From an uncultured Lachnospiraceae bacterium (GTDB lineage: Bacteria; Bacillota; Clostridia; Lachnospirales; Lachnospiraceae): a stretch of 38,947 bases of DNA. The position numbers were made by a program, and so were the translations under genes. Under the pieces are notes generated by a model that was not told where the DNA came from, ran no database searches, and saw only the letters and a program-made list of their open reading frames with translations. Location: NCBI GenBank assembly GCA_902778245.1, contig CACYXH010000036.1:1-38947 (forward strand), read 5' to 3'. Below, in pieces: positions 1 through 8,672 of the stretch; the first letter of the stretch is position 1, and the number at the start of each line of letters is the position of its first letter.

Positions 1-1143
1 GTTTTGTTCACGGAGGATGTGTATAAAGACGCTGTGCTGGATTTTAAGGCAAGGCAGACTGTGGTAAAGGCGCTGTGCCTTCATATTGCCCACGATTGTA
101 ACCTTGCCTGTAAGTATTGCTTTGCGGAAGAAGGAGAGTATCACGGACGCAGGGCACTGATGAGTTATGAGGTGGGAAAGAAGGCGCTGGACTTTCTGAT
201 CGCAAATTCCGGAAGCAGACGGAATCTGGAAGTCGATTTCTTCGGGGGCGAGCCTCTGATGAACTGGCAGGTAGTAAAAGACCTGGTGAAATACGGAAGA
301 GAGCAGGAAAAGCTCCATAACAAGAGATTCCGCTTTACCCTCACCACTAATGGCGTACTCTTAAATGACGAGGTTATGGAATTCTGCAATCAGGAAATGG
401 GAAATGTGGTCCTGAGCCTGGATGGACGAAAAGAAGTGCATGACCGGATGCGCCCGTTCCGGAATGGAAAAGGAAGCTATGACCTGGTAGTGCCCCAATT
501 TTTAAAATTTGCGGACAGCCGGGGGCAGGAGCGCTATTATGTGAGAGGTACATTTACCAGGAACAACCTGGATTTTTCAGAGGATGTGCTTCATTTTGCC
601 GATTTAGGATTTACCCAGGTTTCGGTGGAACCTGTGGTAGCGGCTCCAGAGGACGACTATTCCATCCGGGAAGAAGATATTCCGAAGATCTGCGAGGAAT
701 ACGATAAACTGGCCCGGGAGATGATACGCCGAGAGAAAGAAGGAAAAGGGTTCAACTTTTTCCATTTTATGATCGACCTGACCGGAGGCCCCTGCGTTTA
801 CAAGAGAATGTCCGGCTGCGGGTCCGGCACAGAGTATCTGGCTGTTACGCCCTGGGGGGATCTTTACCCATGTCACCAGTTCGTGGGAAAAGAAGAATTT
901 CTCATGGGGAATGTGGACGATGGCATTGTAAGAGAGGATATTGTGGATCAGTTCAAATGCTGCAATGTCTACGCGAAAGAGAAATGCCAGAACTGCTTTG
1001 CGAAGTTTTACTGCAGCGGCGGCTGTGCGGCAAATTCGTATAATTTCCATGGAACCATAAATGACGCCTACGATATCGGCTGTGAGCTGCAGCGCAAGAG
1101 AGTGGAGTGTGCCATTATGATAAAGGCTGCGTTAGCAGAATGA
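1..1143 (+). CDS. scfB: SCIFF-peptide radical SAM maturase, 5' end cut by window edge
   Basis: Radical SAM/SPASM enzyme of the type that forms thioether crosslinks in the six-cysteine SCIFF peptide of Clostridia. The reading frame is open from base 1 and the family normally has roughly 100 more N-terminal residues, so the TTG at 4 is not the true start. Numbering from that TTG, the AdoMet cluster motif CNLACKYC gives C32, C36 and C39. GGEP follows near residue 80. The C-terminal half carries the many auxiliary-cluster cysteines of a SPASM domain (GCGSG, CQNC, CSGGC). It is followed 25 bases later by secDF, the neighbour usually found with this maturase. The precursor gene scfA should lie just left of the window. 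The family is sure; the exact substrate is inferred from family and context. Confidence 0.9.
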   Translation, partial: VLFTEDVYKDAVLDFKARQTVVKALCLHIAHDCNLACKYCFAEEGEYHGRRALMSYEVGKKALDFLIANSGSRRNLEVDFFGGEPLMNWQVVKDLVKYGREQEKLHNKRFRFTLTTNGVLLNDEVMEFCNQEMGNVVLSLDGRKEVHDRMRPFRNGKGSYDLVVPQFLKFADSRGQERYYVRGTFTRNNLDFSEDVLHFADLGFTQVSVEPVVAAPEDDYSIREEDIPKICEEYDKLAREMIRREKEGKGFNFFHFMIDLTGGPCVYKRMSGCGSGTEYLAVTPWGDLYPCHQFVGKEEFLMGNVDDGIVREDIVDQFKCCNVYAKEKCQNCFAKFYCSGGCAANSYNFHGTINDAYDIGCELQRKRVECAIMIKAALAE

Positions 1144-1168
1144 AAAGTAGTAAGAGGAGAGAAAAACA

Positions 1169-3349
1169 ATGAACAAGAAAAGAGCAACATGGGTTCTGAT
1201 CGCAATGACAGCCCTGCTGGTTGTGACCATTTTCACAGCAGCCATCGGCTGGGGTCCTACAGGAACGGGATCTGCGAAAAACATTAAGCTTGGACTGGAT
1301 CTGTCCGGCGGTGTTTCCATTACTTACCAGACGGTGGGAGACGAGGAACCGTCCGCAGAGGACATGTCGGACACCATCTATAAGTTACAGCAGCGTGTTC
1401 AGAACTACAGCACCGAGGCTTCGGTTTATCAGGAGGGTTCCAACCGTATCAATATTGAGATACCGGGTGTGACCGACGCCAACGCAATTTTACAGGAACT
1501 CGGCAAACCCGGTTCTCTCACGTTCCAGCTTGAGGATGGCACGGTTATTCTGAACGGTACTGATGTGGTGTCTTCCGAAGCTGTTACTCAGAGAGACCAG
1601 ACGCTGGGCAACACGGAGTATGTGGTGTCGCTGACCTTTTCTGAGGAAGGCGCGAAAGCATTTGCGGAGGCTACCAGCGAGAACGTAGGCAATCCGATCT
1701 ATATCGTTTATGATGAGCAGGTGATCAGCGCTCCCACGGTAAGAACCGCCATCACAGACGGCAAATGCGTGATCGAGGGAAGCTTTACTGCTGAATCAGC
1801 TTCGAATCTGGCTTCTTCCATCCGTATCGGGTCTTTGTCTCTGGAACTGGAAGAGATTCGTTCTAATGTTGTGGGAGCTCAGCTTGGTGAGCAGGCCATT
1901 TCCACCAGCTTGATCGCCGGCCTGATCGGTCTGATCATTGTTATCATCTTTATGATCATTGTTTATAAAGTTCCAGGTGTGATCGCCGGTCTGTCTCTGG
2001 CTATTTACGCGGGATTGGAACTGGTTGCGCTGAATGCTTTTGATATGACCCTGACCTTGGCCGGTATCGCCGGCGTTATCCTGTCTATCGGTATGGCTGT
2101 TGATGCTAACGTTATTATCTATGCGCGTATTCGGGAGGAAATTGCCAGCGGTAAGACGGTAAAATCTTCCATTGACATCGGATTCAAAAAAGCGCTTTCT
2201 GCTATCATTGACGGTAACGTGACCACTTTGATCGCAGCCATCGTGCTGAATTTTATGGCTACCGGTTCTGTGAAAGGTTTCGCGCAGACTTTGGCTCTCG
2301 GTATTGTTTTGTCCATGTTCACCGCCTGCGTGATCTCCAGACTTTTGGTGAATGCTGCGTATGCGATGGGCATGAAAGATGAGAAGTATTATGGAAAAGC
2401 AAGAGAAGTGAGGACCATCAATTTTCTTGGAAAGAGAAATCTTTTCTTCCTTATCTCCCTGCTTCTGATTCTTTCAGGACCTGCCTCTATGCTGATCAAC
2501 AAAGCGGCAGGCAACGGAATCCTGAACCTGAGTATGGAGTTCCGGGGAGGTACATCCACAGATGTAACCTTTAATGATGATTACAGCATTGATGACATTG
2601 ACGCGAAGATCAAACCGGTGATCCAGGAAGTGATCGGTGAGGCGGAGATCCAGGCACAGAAGGTTTCCGGCGGAAATGAAGTTATTTTCAAGACCAGAGC
2701 ACTGACGGTAGATGAGCGCGAAGAACTTTCTGCTAAGCTGGATGAGAACTTTGGTATTGCGGAGTACACAACGGAAAGCGGCGCAACAGAAAAGAGCGTC
2801 AGCTTTGAGACCATCTCCTCCACCATCAGTAATGAGATGAGGAAAGATGCGGTGGTAGCAGTGATCATTGCCGTTATCTGCATGCTGATCTATATCTGGT
2901 TCCGGTTCTCAGATATCCGGTTCGGAGCCAGTGCAGTGTTGGCATTGGTACATGATGTGTTGGTAGTATTTGCCTGCTATGCAGTGGTGCGTATCTCCAT
3001 CGGTAACACGTTTATCGCCTGCATGCTGACCATTGTAGGTTACTCCATTAACGCTACTATCGTCATCTTCGACCGTATCCGTGAGAATCTCAAGGCGCAG
3101 AAGAAGGGCGGCGATCTGGCGGAGATCGTAAACCGCAGTATCACACAGACGCTGACCAGAAGTATTTATACTTCCTTCACCACATTTGTGACCATCGCGG
3201 CTCTGTATATTATCGGTGTTCCGTCCATCAAGGAGTTTGCGCTTCCGTTGATGGTAGGTATCGTAGCCGGCGGATACTCTTCTGTATGCATCACGGGCGC
3301 GCTGTGGTATGTGATGAAGAAGCGTTCCGTATCTAAGAACAGTAAATAA
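1169..3349 (+). CDS. secDF: Protein translocase subunit SecDF, fused form
   Basis: Membrane protein that uses proton motive force to help SecYEG-exported proteins leave the membrane. The 726 residues contain both halves. The SecD half has TM1 (about 8-28), the LGLDLSGG motif (41-48), a large periplasmic-type domain and a TM bundle with GMAVDANVI, whose Asp is D312. The SecF half has a new TM near 420, MEFRGGT and GYSINATIVIFDRIREN. In that last motif the usual Asp after Asn is Ala (A629). The start is supported by GAGGAGAG eight or so bases upstream of ATG. It lies directly behind the SCIFF maturase, suggesting the peptide and the translocase are linked. A palindromic terminator-like element follows at 3370. 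Confidence 0.96.
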   Translation: MNKKRATWVLIAMTALLVVTIFTAAIGWGPTGTGSAKNIKLGLDLSGGVSITYQTVGDEEPSAEDMSDTIYKLQQRVQNYSTEASVYQEGSNRINIEIPGVTDANAILQELGKPGSLTFQLEDGTVILNGTDVVSSEAVTQRDQTLGNTEYVVSLTFSEEGAKAFAEATSENVGNPIYIVYDEQVISAPTVRTAITDGKCVIEGSFTAESASNLASSIRIGSLSLELEEIRSNVVGAQLGEQAISTSLIAGLIGLIIVIIFMIIVYKVPGVIAGLSLAIYAGLELVALNAFDMTLTLAGIAGVILSIGMAVDANVIIYARIREEIASGKTVKSSIDIGFKKALSAIIDGNVTTLIAAIVLNFMATGSVKGFAQTLALGIVLSMFTACVISRLLVNAAYAMGMKDEKYYGKAREVRTINFLGKRNLFFLISLLLILSGPASMLINKAAGNGILNLSMEFRGGTSTDVTFNDDYSIDDIDAKIKPVIQEVIGEAEIQAQKVSGGNEVIFKTRALTVDEREELSAKLDENFGIAEYTTESGATEKSVSFETISSTISNEMRKDAVVAVIIAVICMLIYIWFRFSDIRFGASAVLALVHDVLVVFACYAVVRISIGNTFIACMLTIVGYSINATIVIFDRIRENLKAQKKGGDLAEIVNRSITQTLTRSIYTSFTTFVTIAALYIIGVPSIKEFALPLMVGIVAGGYSSVCITGALWYVMKKRSVSKNSK

Positions 3350-3369
3350 ACACTATAATGAATCTTAAC

Positions 3370-3434
3370 GGCTGTCAGTTGTAGATGCTATAATTTCTAT
3401 ATATAGAAATCATGCCCTCTTACAACTGACAGCC
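3370..3434. terminator. Palindromic terminator-like element E1
   Basis: A perfect 14-bp inverted repeat (GGCTGTCAGTTGTA at 3370-3383, TACAACTGACAGCC at 3421-3434) encloses an 18-bp perfect palindrome centred on TATATA (3393-3410). A short T run (TGTTTT) follows the right arm. It sits between secDF and recJ and fits an intrinsic terminator for secDF. It shares the outer GGCTGT/ACAGCC ends and an inner palindrome with elements at 7695 and 32266. Confidence 0.7.
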
Positions 3435-3469
3435 TGTTTTGCTATGACAGAAATTGAGAGTGTAATATT

Positions 3470-5198
3470 ATGGAGAAATGGTTTGTCGCCGCAAAGAGGG
3501 CGGATTTTCGGGCAATTGCTGAAAAATTTCATATTGATCCGGTGACTGCCCGGTTGATCCGCAACCGGAACGTGATCGGTGATGAGTCGATAGAAGAATA
3601 TTTAAAGGGCGGACTGGAGCGTCTGCATCCCCCAGAACTGCTGAACGGGTGTGCGGAAGCGGCAAAGTTACTGCAGGGAAAAATCAGATTGGGAAAAAAG
3701 ATACGGATCATTGGAGATTATGATATTGATGGCGTGAACGCTACCTACATACTATATTGTGGATTAAAGAGGCTGGGAGCCGACGTGGATTATGAGATTC
3801 CGGACCGTATGAAGGATGGATACGGGCTGAACATAAATCTGATCGATCTGGCTTGCCGGGAGGGTATTGATACGATCCTGACCTGTGACAATGGAATCGC
3901 GGCGATTGATCAGGTATTTCACGCCGGGAAACTTGGAATGACGGTGATCGTAACGGATCATCATGAACCGCTGTTTAGGGATAGTCAGGGAATACAGGAC
4001 GCGGACAGTGGAGAAGAAAGGCGGGAATGGATCCTCCCTCCCGCGGACGTCCTGGTAAATCCCAAATTGCCCGATTGTACGTATCCCTACAAAAAGCTCT
4101 GCGGCGCGGGGGTGGCCTGGAAACTGATCCAGGTATTCTACAAAATGTCAGGGATAGATCCATCCGAGGCATTGGAATTTCTACCCTTTGTTGCCATTGC
4201 CACAGTGGGAGATACATACCCAAAATTCCGGGCTCCGTGCTCTGATCCGGGCCACGGGTTTAGAAGGGGCGAAACTCACTGCGTATCACATCGGATTTGT
4301 GATCGGTCCCTGCATCAATGCCAGCGGCCGGCTGGACACAGCAAAACGTTCCCTGAAGCTACTGTTGGAGGAAGAACAGGAAATGGCGGCGCAGCTGGCC
4401 GAAGAACTGAAATCCCTGAATGATGAAAGAAAGGATCTGACTGCGAAAGGTGTGGAACAGGCGGTTCATCTGATTGAAACGACTTCGCTGAGACAGGATC
4501 GGGTGCTGGTGGTCTATCTGCCAGACTGCCATGAAAGTGTGGCAGGCATCATTGCCGGCCGTATCCGGGAGCGATATTATCGTCCGGTATTTGTATTGAC
4601 AGACGGGCAGGACTGTGTCAAGGGCTCCGGGCGCTCCATCGAGGCATATTCCATGTTTGAGGAGATGGTGAAATGCCAGGATCTGTTTTTGAAGTTTGGC
4701 GGACATCCCATGGCGGCGGGACTGTCTCTGGAGAAACAGAAATTAGACGAATTTCGCAGAAGGATTAATGAAAACTGCGTTTTGACAGAGGAAGATCTAT
4801 GTGAAAAAATCATGATCGATGTGCCTATGCCCATTCACTACATAACAGAGGGACTGATTGAGGAACTGCATTTGTTGGAGCCCTATGGAAAGGGAAACAC
4901 CAAACCGTTGTTCGCGGAAAAGGATCTGCGGCTTCAGAAAGCAATGGTTCTGGGAAAAAACCGAAATGTGCTAAAATTTCTGGTTTACAATCAGACAGGG
5001 ACAGCCATGGAAGCGATGTACTTTGGCGATATAGGGCAGCTGCAGGGCTACCTTGCGGACAAATACGGCAGTGCGCAGGTGGAGCGGCTGTTCCAGGGAA
5101 GAGAGAACCATATTACTTTGTCTGTTACGTATTATCCAGAGATCAATGAATTCAGAGACAGGAGAACAAAGCAGATCGTGATACAGAATTACTGTTAA
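3470..5198 (+). pseudogene. recJ: RecJ single-strand DNA exonuclease, disrupted by internal deletion and frameshift
   Basis: DHH-family 5'-3' single-strand exonuclease of recombination and repair. The first frame (3470 to about 4215) has the metal motif GDYDIDG (D83, D85, D87) and TDHHEP (D163, H164, H165), and runs to IATVGD. Homology then resumes in another frame from about 4219 (HTQNSGLRALI) through GPCINASGRLD and the DHHA1 motif GGHPMAAG to the stop at 5198. Compared with E. coli RecJ, about 21 residues between the GD and GLRAL blocks are missing. Total length implies a loss equal to 2 modulo 3, so about 65 bp. The first frame alone ends at 4423 after nonsense sequence. No ribosome site is apparent for the second part. 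It is either a true pseudogene or an assembly error. Confidence 0.88.
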
Positions 5199-5201
5199 AT
5201 C

Positions 5202-5231
5202 TTGACAAGAAAGCTTCCTTAGAGATAGAAT
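5202..5231 (+). promoter_or_regulatory. Sigma-A-type promoter for leuS
   Basis: TTGACA (5202-5207), an 18-base spacer and TAGAAT (5226-5231) precede leuS by about 40 bases, immediately after the recJ stop. This gives leuS its own promoter. No T-box leader fits in the 73-base gap. Confidence 0.75.
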
Positions 5232-5271
5232 GAAAGACAGTGCAAAACCAATCATACTGGAGGAATAAAAG

Positions 5272-7686
5272 ATGGCAATATCTTATAACCACAGAGCCAT
5301 TGAAGAAAAATGGAGAAAGAGCTGGGAAGAACATCCCGTAAACGTTGACGACGGGAAAAAACCGAAATATTACTGTCTGGATATGTTCCCGTATCCGTCA
5401 GGCAACGGTCTTCATGTAGGCCACTGGAGAGGCTATGTGATCTCGGATGTGTGGAGCCGCTATAAAATGATGCAGGGTTATTACCTGATCCATCCCATGG
5501 GCTGGGACGCGTTTGGGCTGCCAGCGGAAAATTATGCGATCAAGACCGGTCAGCATCCCCGTATTTCTACGGAGAAAAATATAAAAAACATCAAGAAACA
5601 GATCAATCAGATTGCTTCCATATACGACTGGGACAGGGAAGTAAATACCACGGATCCGGATTTCTACAAATGGACCCAGTGGATCTTCGTGAAAATGTTC
5701 AAAGAAGGACTGGCTTATGAGAAGGAGTTCCCCATTAACTGGTGTCCGTCCTGTAAGACTGGTCTGGCTAATGAAGAAGTGGTAAACGGTAAGTGTGAGC
5801 GCTGCGGCACAGAAGTGACGAAGAAAAACCTGCGTCAGTGGATGCTCCGCATTACCAAATACGCAGAGCGCCTTTTGAGTGATCTGGATAAGCTGGACTG
5901 GCCGGAAAAAGTAAAGAAGATGCAGACCGACTGGATCGGAAAATCTTACGGTGCAGAGGTAGATTTCCCCGTGGAGGGACGCCAGGAGAAGATCACGGTG
6001 TATACCACCAGACCGGACACCCTGCATGGAGCCACCTTTATGGTATTGGCCCCGGAGCATGAACTGGCAGCCGGATTGGCTACTGCTGAGACGAAAGAAG
6101 CAGTGGAGAAGTATATCTATGATTCTTCTATGAAATCCAACGTAGACCGCCTTCAGGATAAGGAAAAAACCGGCGTATTTACCGGAAGTTATGCGATCAA
6201 TCCACTGAACGGTGCAAAAGTCCCGATCTGGCTTTCTGATTATGTACTGGCAGATTATGGTACCGGAGCGATCATGTGCGTGCCGGCTCATGATGACCGC
6301 GACTTTGAATTCGCAACGAAATTTGGCATTCCCATCATCCAGGTTATTGCCAAGGATGGAAAAGAGATTGAAAACATGACCGAGGCTTACACGGAGGCTT
6401 CCGGAACCATGATAAACTCCGGAGAGTGGAACGGTCTGGAATCTGCTGTTTTGAAAAAAGAAGCTCCGCTTATGATCGAGAAGATGGGTATCGGACGCAA
6501 AACCGTGAACTATAAACTCCGTGACTGGGTATTTTCCAGACAGCGTTACTGGGGAGAACCGATCCCCATTATTCACTGCCCGAACTGCGGAAATGTGCCT
6601 GTTCCGGAAGAAGACCTGCCGCTTCGTTTGCCGGATGTGGAATCTTATGAACCCACCGGTACCGGAGAATCGCCGCTTGCCGCCATTGATGAGTGGGTCA
6701 ACTGTAAATGCCCGGTCTGCGGCGCACCTTCCAAGCGCGAGACCAATACCATGCCTCAGTGGGCTGGATCCTCCTGGTATTTCCTGCGTTATGTGGATCC
6801 TCATAATGAGAAAGAACTGGTTTCCAAGGAAAAAGCGGACAGGTATCTGCCGGTGGATATGTATATCGGCGGTGTGGAGCATGCGGTGCTTCACCTGCTT
6901 TACTCCAGGTTCTATACGAAATTCCTGTATGACATCGGGGCGGTGGATTTTGACGAGCCCTTTACCAAACTGTTCAATCAGGGTATGATCACCGGTAAGA
7001 ACGGTATCAAGATGAGTAAGTCTAAGGGTAATGTAGTTTCCCCGGATGATCTGGTGGAGAACTACGGATGCGATTCCCTGCGTATGTACGAGTTATTCGT
7101 AGGTCCCCCGGAACTGGATGCGGAATGGGATGACCGCGGAATTGACGGGGTATATCGTTTCCTGAGCCGTTTTTACAACCTGGTGATGGAGAACAAAGAT
7201 AAAGAGATCACCCCCAGCAAGGAACTCATGAAAGCCCGCCACAAGATGATCCATATGATTACCCAGCGTCTGGAGAGTTTCAGTTTGAATACGGTTATTT
7301 CCGGCTTCATGGAGAGCAATAATAACCTGACCGCTCTGGCAAAGAAAGAGGGCGGTATCGATAAAGAAACTTTGGAAGCTGCCGTTCTGCTGCTGGCGCC
7401 TTTTGCGCCGCATATGGGTGAAGAACTTTGGAGAGAACTTGGACATGGCGAGTCAGTATTCTATCACCCCTGGCCGGAGTACAGCCAGGAGGCCATGAAA
7501 GATGATGAGGTTGAAATCCCGGTGCAGATCAACGGTAAGAACCGCACGATCATCAGCATCCCGGTGGATATCTCCAAAGAGGACGCTATTGCAGCCGGAA
7601 AAGCGGCGCTTGGAGATAAACTAAGCGGAACCATCGTAAAAGAAATTTATGTTCCCAAGAAAATTATTAATATTGTAGTGAAATAG
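5272..7686 (+). CDS. leuS: Leucyl-tRNA synthetase
   Basis: Class I aminoacyl-tRNA synthetase charging tRNA-Leu in the cytoplasm. The 804 residues match the bacterial LeuS length. Visible are the HIGH motif as HVGH (48-51), a Cys4 zinc site (CPSC...CERC, about 159-178), an editing domain with TTRPDTLHGATF and GTGAIMCVPAHDDRDF, a second CPNC...CPVC zinc region, WAGSSWYFLRY, and KMSKS at 580-584. GGAGGA lies seven bases before the ATG. It is transcribed from its own promoter and ends at a palindromic element facing a convergent phosphoesterase gene. Confidence 0.98.
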   Translation: MAISYNHRAIEEKWRKSWEEHPVNVDDGKKPKYYCLDMFPYPSGNGLHVGHWRGYVISDVWSRYKMMQGYYLIHPMGWDAFGLPAENYAIKTGQHPRISTEKNIKNIKKQINQIASIYDWDREVNTTDPDFYKWTQWIFVKMFKEGLAYEKEFPINWCPSCKTGLANEEVVNGKCERCGTEVTKKNLRQWMLRITKYAERLLSDLDKLDWPEKVKKMQTDWIGKSYGAEVDFPVEGRQEKITVYTTRPDTLHGATFMVLAPEHELAAGLATAETKEAVEKYIYDSSMKSNVDRLQDKEKTGVFTGSYAINPLNGAKVPIWLSDYVLADYGTGAIMCVPAHDDRDFEFATKFGIPIIQVIAKDGKEIENMTEAYTEASGTMINSGEWNGLESAVLKKEAPLMIEKMGIGRKTVNYKLRDWVFSRQRYWGEPIPIIHCPNCGNVPVPEEDLPLRLPDVESYEPTGTGESPLAAIDEWVNCKCPVCGAPSKRETNTMPQWAGSSWYFLRYVDPHNEKELVSKEKADRYLPVDMYIGGVEHAVLHLLYSRFYTKFLYDIGAVDFDEPFTKLFNQGMITGKNGIKMSKSKGNVVSPDDLVENYGCDSLRMYELFVGPPELDAEWDDRGIDGVYRFLSRFYNLVMENKDKEITPSKELMKARHKMIHMITQRLESFSLNTVISGFMESNNNLTALAKKEGGIDKETLEAAVLLLAPFAPHMGEELWRELGHGESVFYHPWPEYSQEAMKDDEVEIPVQINGKNRTIISIPVDISKEDAIAAGKAALGDKLSGTIVKEIYVPKKIINIVVK

Positions 7687-7694
7687 AACGAAGG

Positions 7695-7780
7695 AGGGGC
7701 TGTTACAAAATACTGGGCGTCTCGGAGATGCGTACATATGGGTACGACAAACCCGTTGCCTGTATTTTGTTACAGCCCCT
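7695..7780. terminator. Palindromic bidirectional terminator-like element E2
   Basis: An 18-bp inverted repeat with one mismatch has its left arm AGGGGCTGTTACAAAATA at 7695-7712 and its right arm at 7763-7780. It encloses a small inner hairpin (CGTAC at 7731-7735, GTACG at 7742-7746). It lies between leuS and the convergent phosphoesterase gene, whose stop is at 7785, so it probably serves both. Its ends resemble E1 and E3. Confidence 0.7.
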
Positions 7781-7784
7781 ATGT

Positions 7785-8672
7785 CTATCGATTCAGCGCG
7801 TCCAGGCTTACCGGATCACCGAGGATCTCTCTTCCCACATACAGTGTCATATCCGGGCTTGTATAGACTGTCCATTTCACCAGTGTCAAACGGCGGTGGC
7901 TGATCTCGATGCAGGTTATGCACCTGGGATGGACGCAGCTTCCGGTATTGAAGTAGGGCGAGTCGGCGGAGCCGATCATTGGGCGATGGGTATGTCCTGT
8001 AATCAGGATATGCCCGTTCTTTTTTGCCCATCTTGTCAATTTTTCTCCTGTGGCATGTTTGCGCGTATTGTTCTTTGCAGCACTGGTAGGATCCAGAAAT
8101 CCCATGTTTTCCGCTCGGGTCCAGACATGGCGGACCAGAAAGCGGGCCAAAGGCCAGAAGGTACTGTTCAACAACTCCGCCTGATGGCCATGGGTGAGAT
8201 AGAGCTTCGTGTCTGTTTCTGCGTCCTGTAAAATAAGGCCGGAATAAAAATGTACGTTAGGAAACAGCGGTATTTCACATTGATGCTCTGTTGAGAACCA
8301 GGTAGCAAAGCAGTCACTGCAGATGCGGCTGTTTTTCTTTACGATATCATGGTTTCCGTGAAGAAGATAGACACGATTTTCGCTATAATATTTGGAGAGA
8401 AGCCAGAACACATTGCTGTGTACGTCTATGATCTGCTTCATGGAACGGTTTTTCCAGAGATCATCGCCATCCCCAAGCTCAATATAGGTGTAGCCGTGGT
8501 CGTAGTAGTGCTGCAGAGCCGCAAAATAAAGGTGTTGATTCTTCAGAAAATTGTCGCTGTTGCTGCCATTTCCGCGATGGCAGTCGCTGATCAGGACATA
8601 ACGGGAAGAATCGTCAAGTGAAAGAACAGGCGCGTCTGCAAATGATCTTTTAAGTCGTGTATCGGTACTCAT
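7785..8672 (-). CDS. Calcineurin-like metallophosphoesterase
   Basis: Cytosolic dinuclear-metal phosphoesterase of unknown substrate, 295 residues. All core metal motifs are present in order: SDCHRG (DxH), GDGDD, GNHD, THGH and GHTH. An 894-base frame opens at 8678, but the second ATG at 8672 is preferred. It has GGAGG eight bases upstream and its ATGA overlaps the TGA of the DUF4474-like gene, a classic coupled pair. The family resembles UDP-diacylglucosamine pyrophosphatase-like enzymes, but no lipid A pathway is expected here, so I give no substrate. Confidence 0.9.
   Translation of the reverse strand: MSTDTRLKRSFADAPVLSLDDSSRYVLISDCHRGNGSNSDNFLKNQHLYFAALQHYYDHGYTYIELGDGDDLWKNRSMKQIIDVHSNVFWLLSKYYSENRVYLLHGNHDIVKKNSRICSDCFATWFSTEHQCEIPLFPNVHFYSGLILQDAETDTKLYLTHGHQAELLNSTFWPLARFLVRHVWTRAENMGFLDPTSAAKNNTRKHATGEKLTRWAKKNGHILITGHTHRPMIGSADSPYFNTGSCVHPRCITCIEISHRRLTLVKWTVYTSPDMTLYVGREILGDPVSLDALNR

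Noticed and set aside
3439-3468. TTGCTA...TAATAT as a recJ promoter
   Set aside because: The -10 would end one base before the ATG, leaving the start codon upstream of the transcript start.
4188-4300. Second half of recJ as a separate gene starting at 4188
   Set aside because: Its first residues are out-of-frame readings of recJ sequence and no ribosome site precedes it; it is better read as the 3' part of a broken gene.
5199-5271. T-box leader upstream of leuS
   Set aside because: Only 73 bases are available and a promoter fills them; no specifier stem or T-box sequence was seen.
5398-6894. 498-codon open frame antisense to leuS
   Set aside because: It lies wholly within leuS, has low-complexity shadow composition and no known domain; codon bias of leuS explains the open frame.
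7728-8231. 167-codon plus-strand frame after leuS
   Set aside because: It overlaps the terminator element and the antisense of the phosphoesterase, which has full catalytic motifs.
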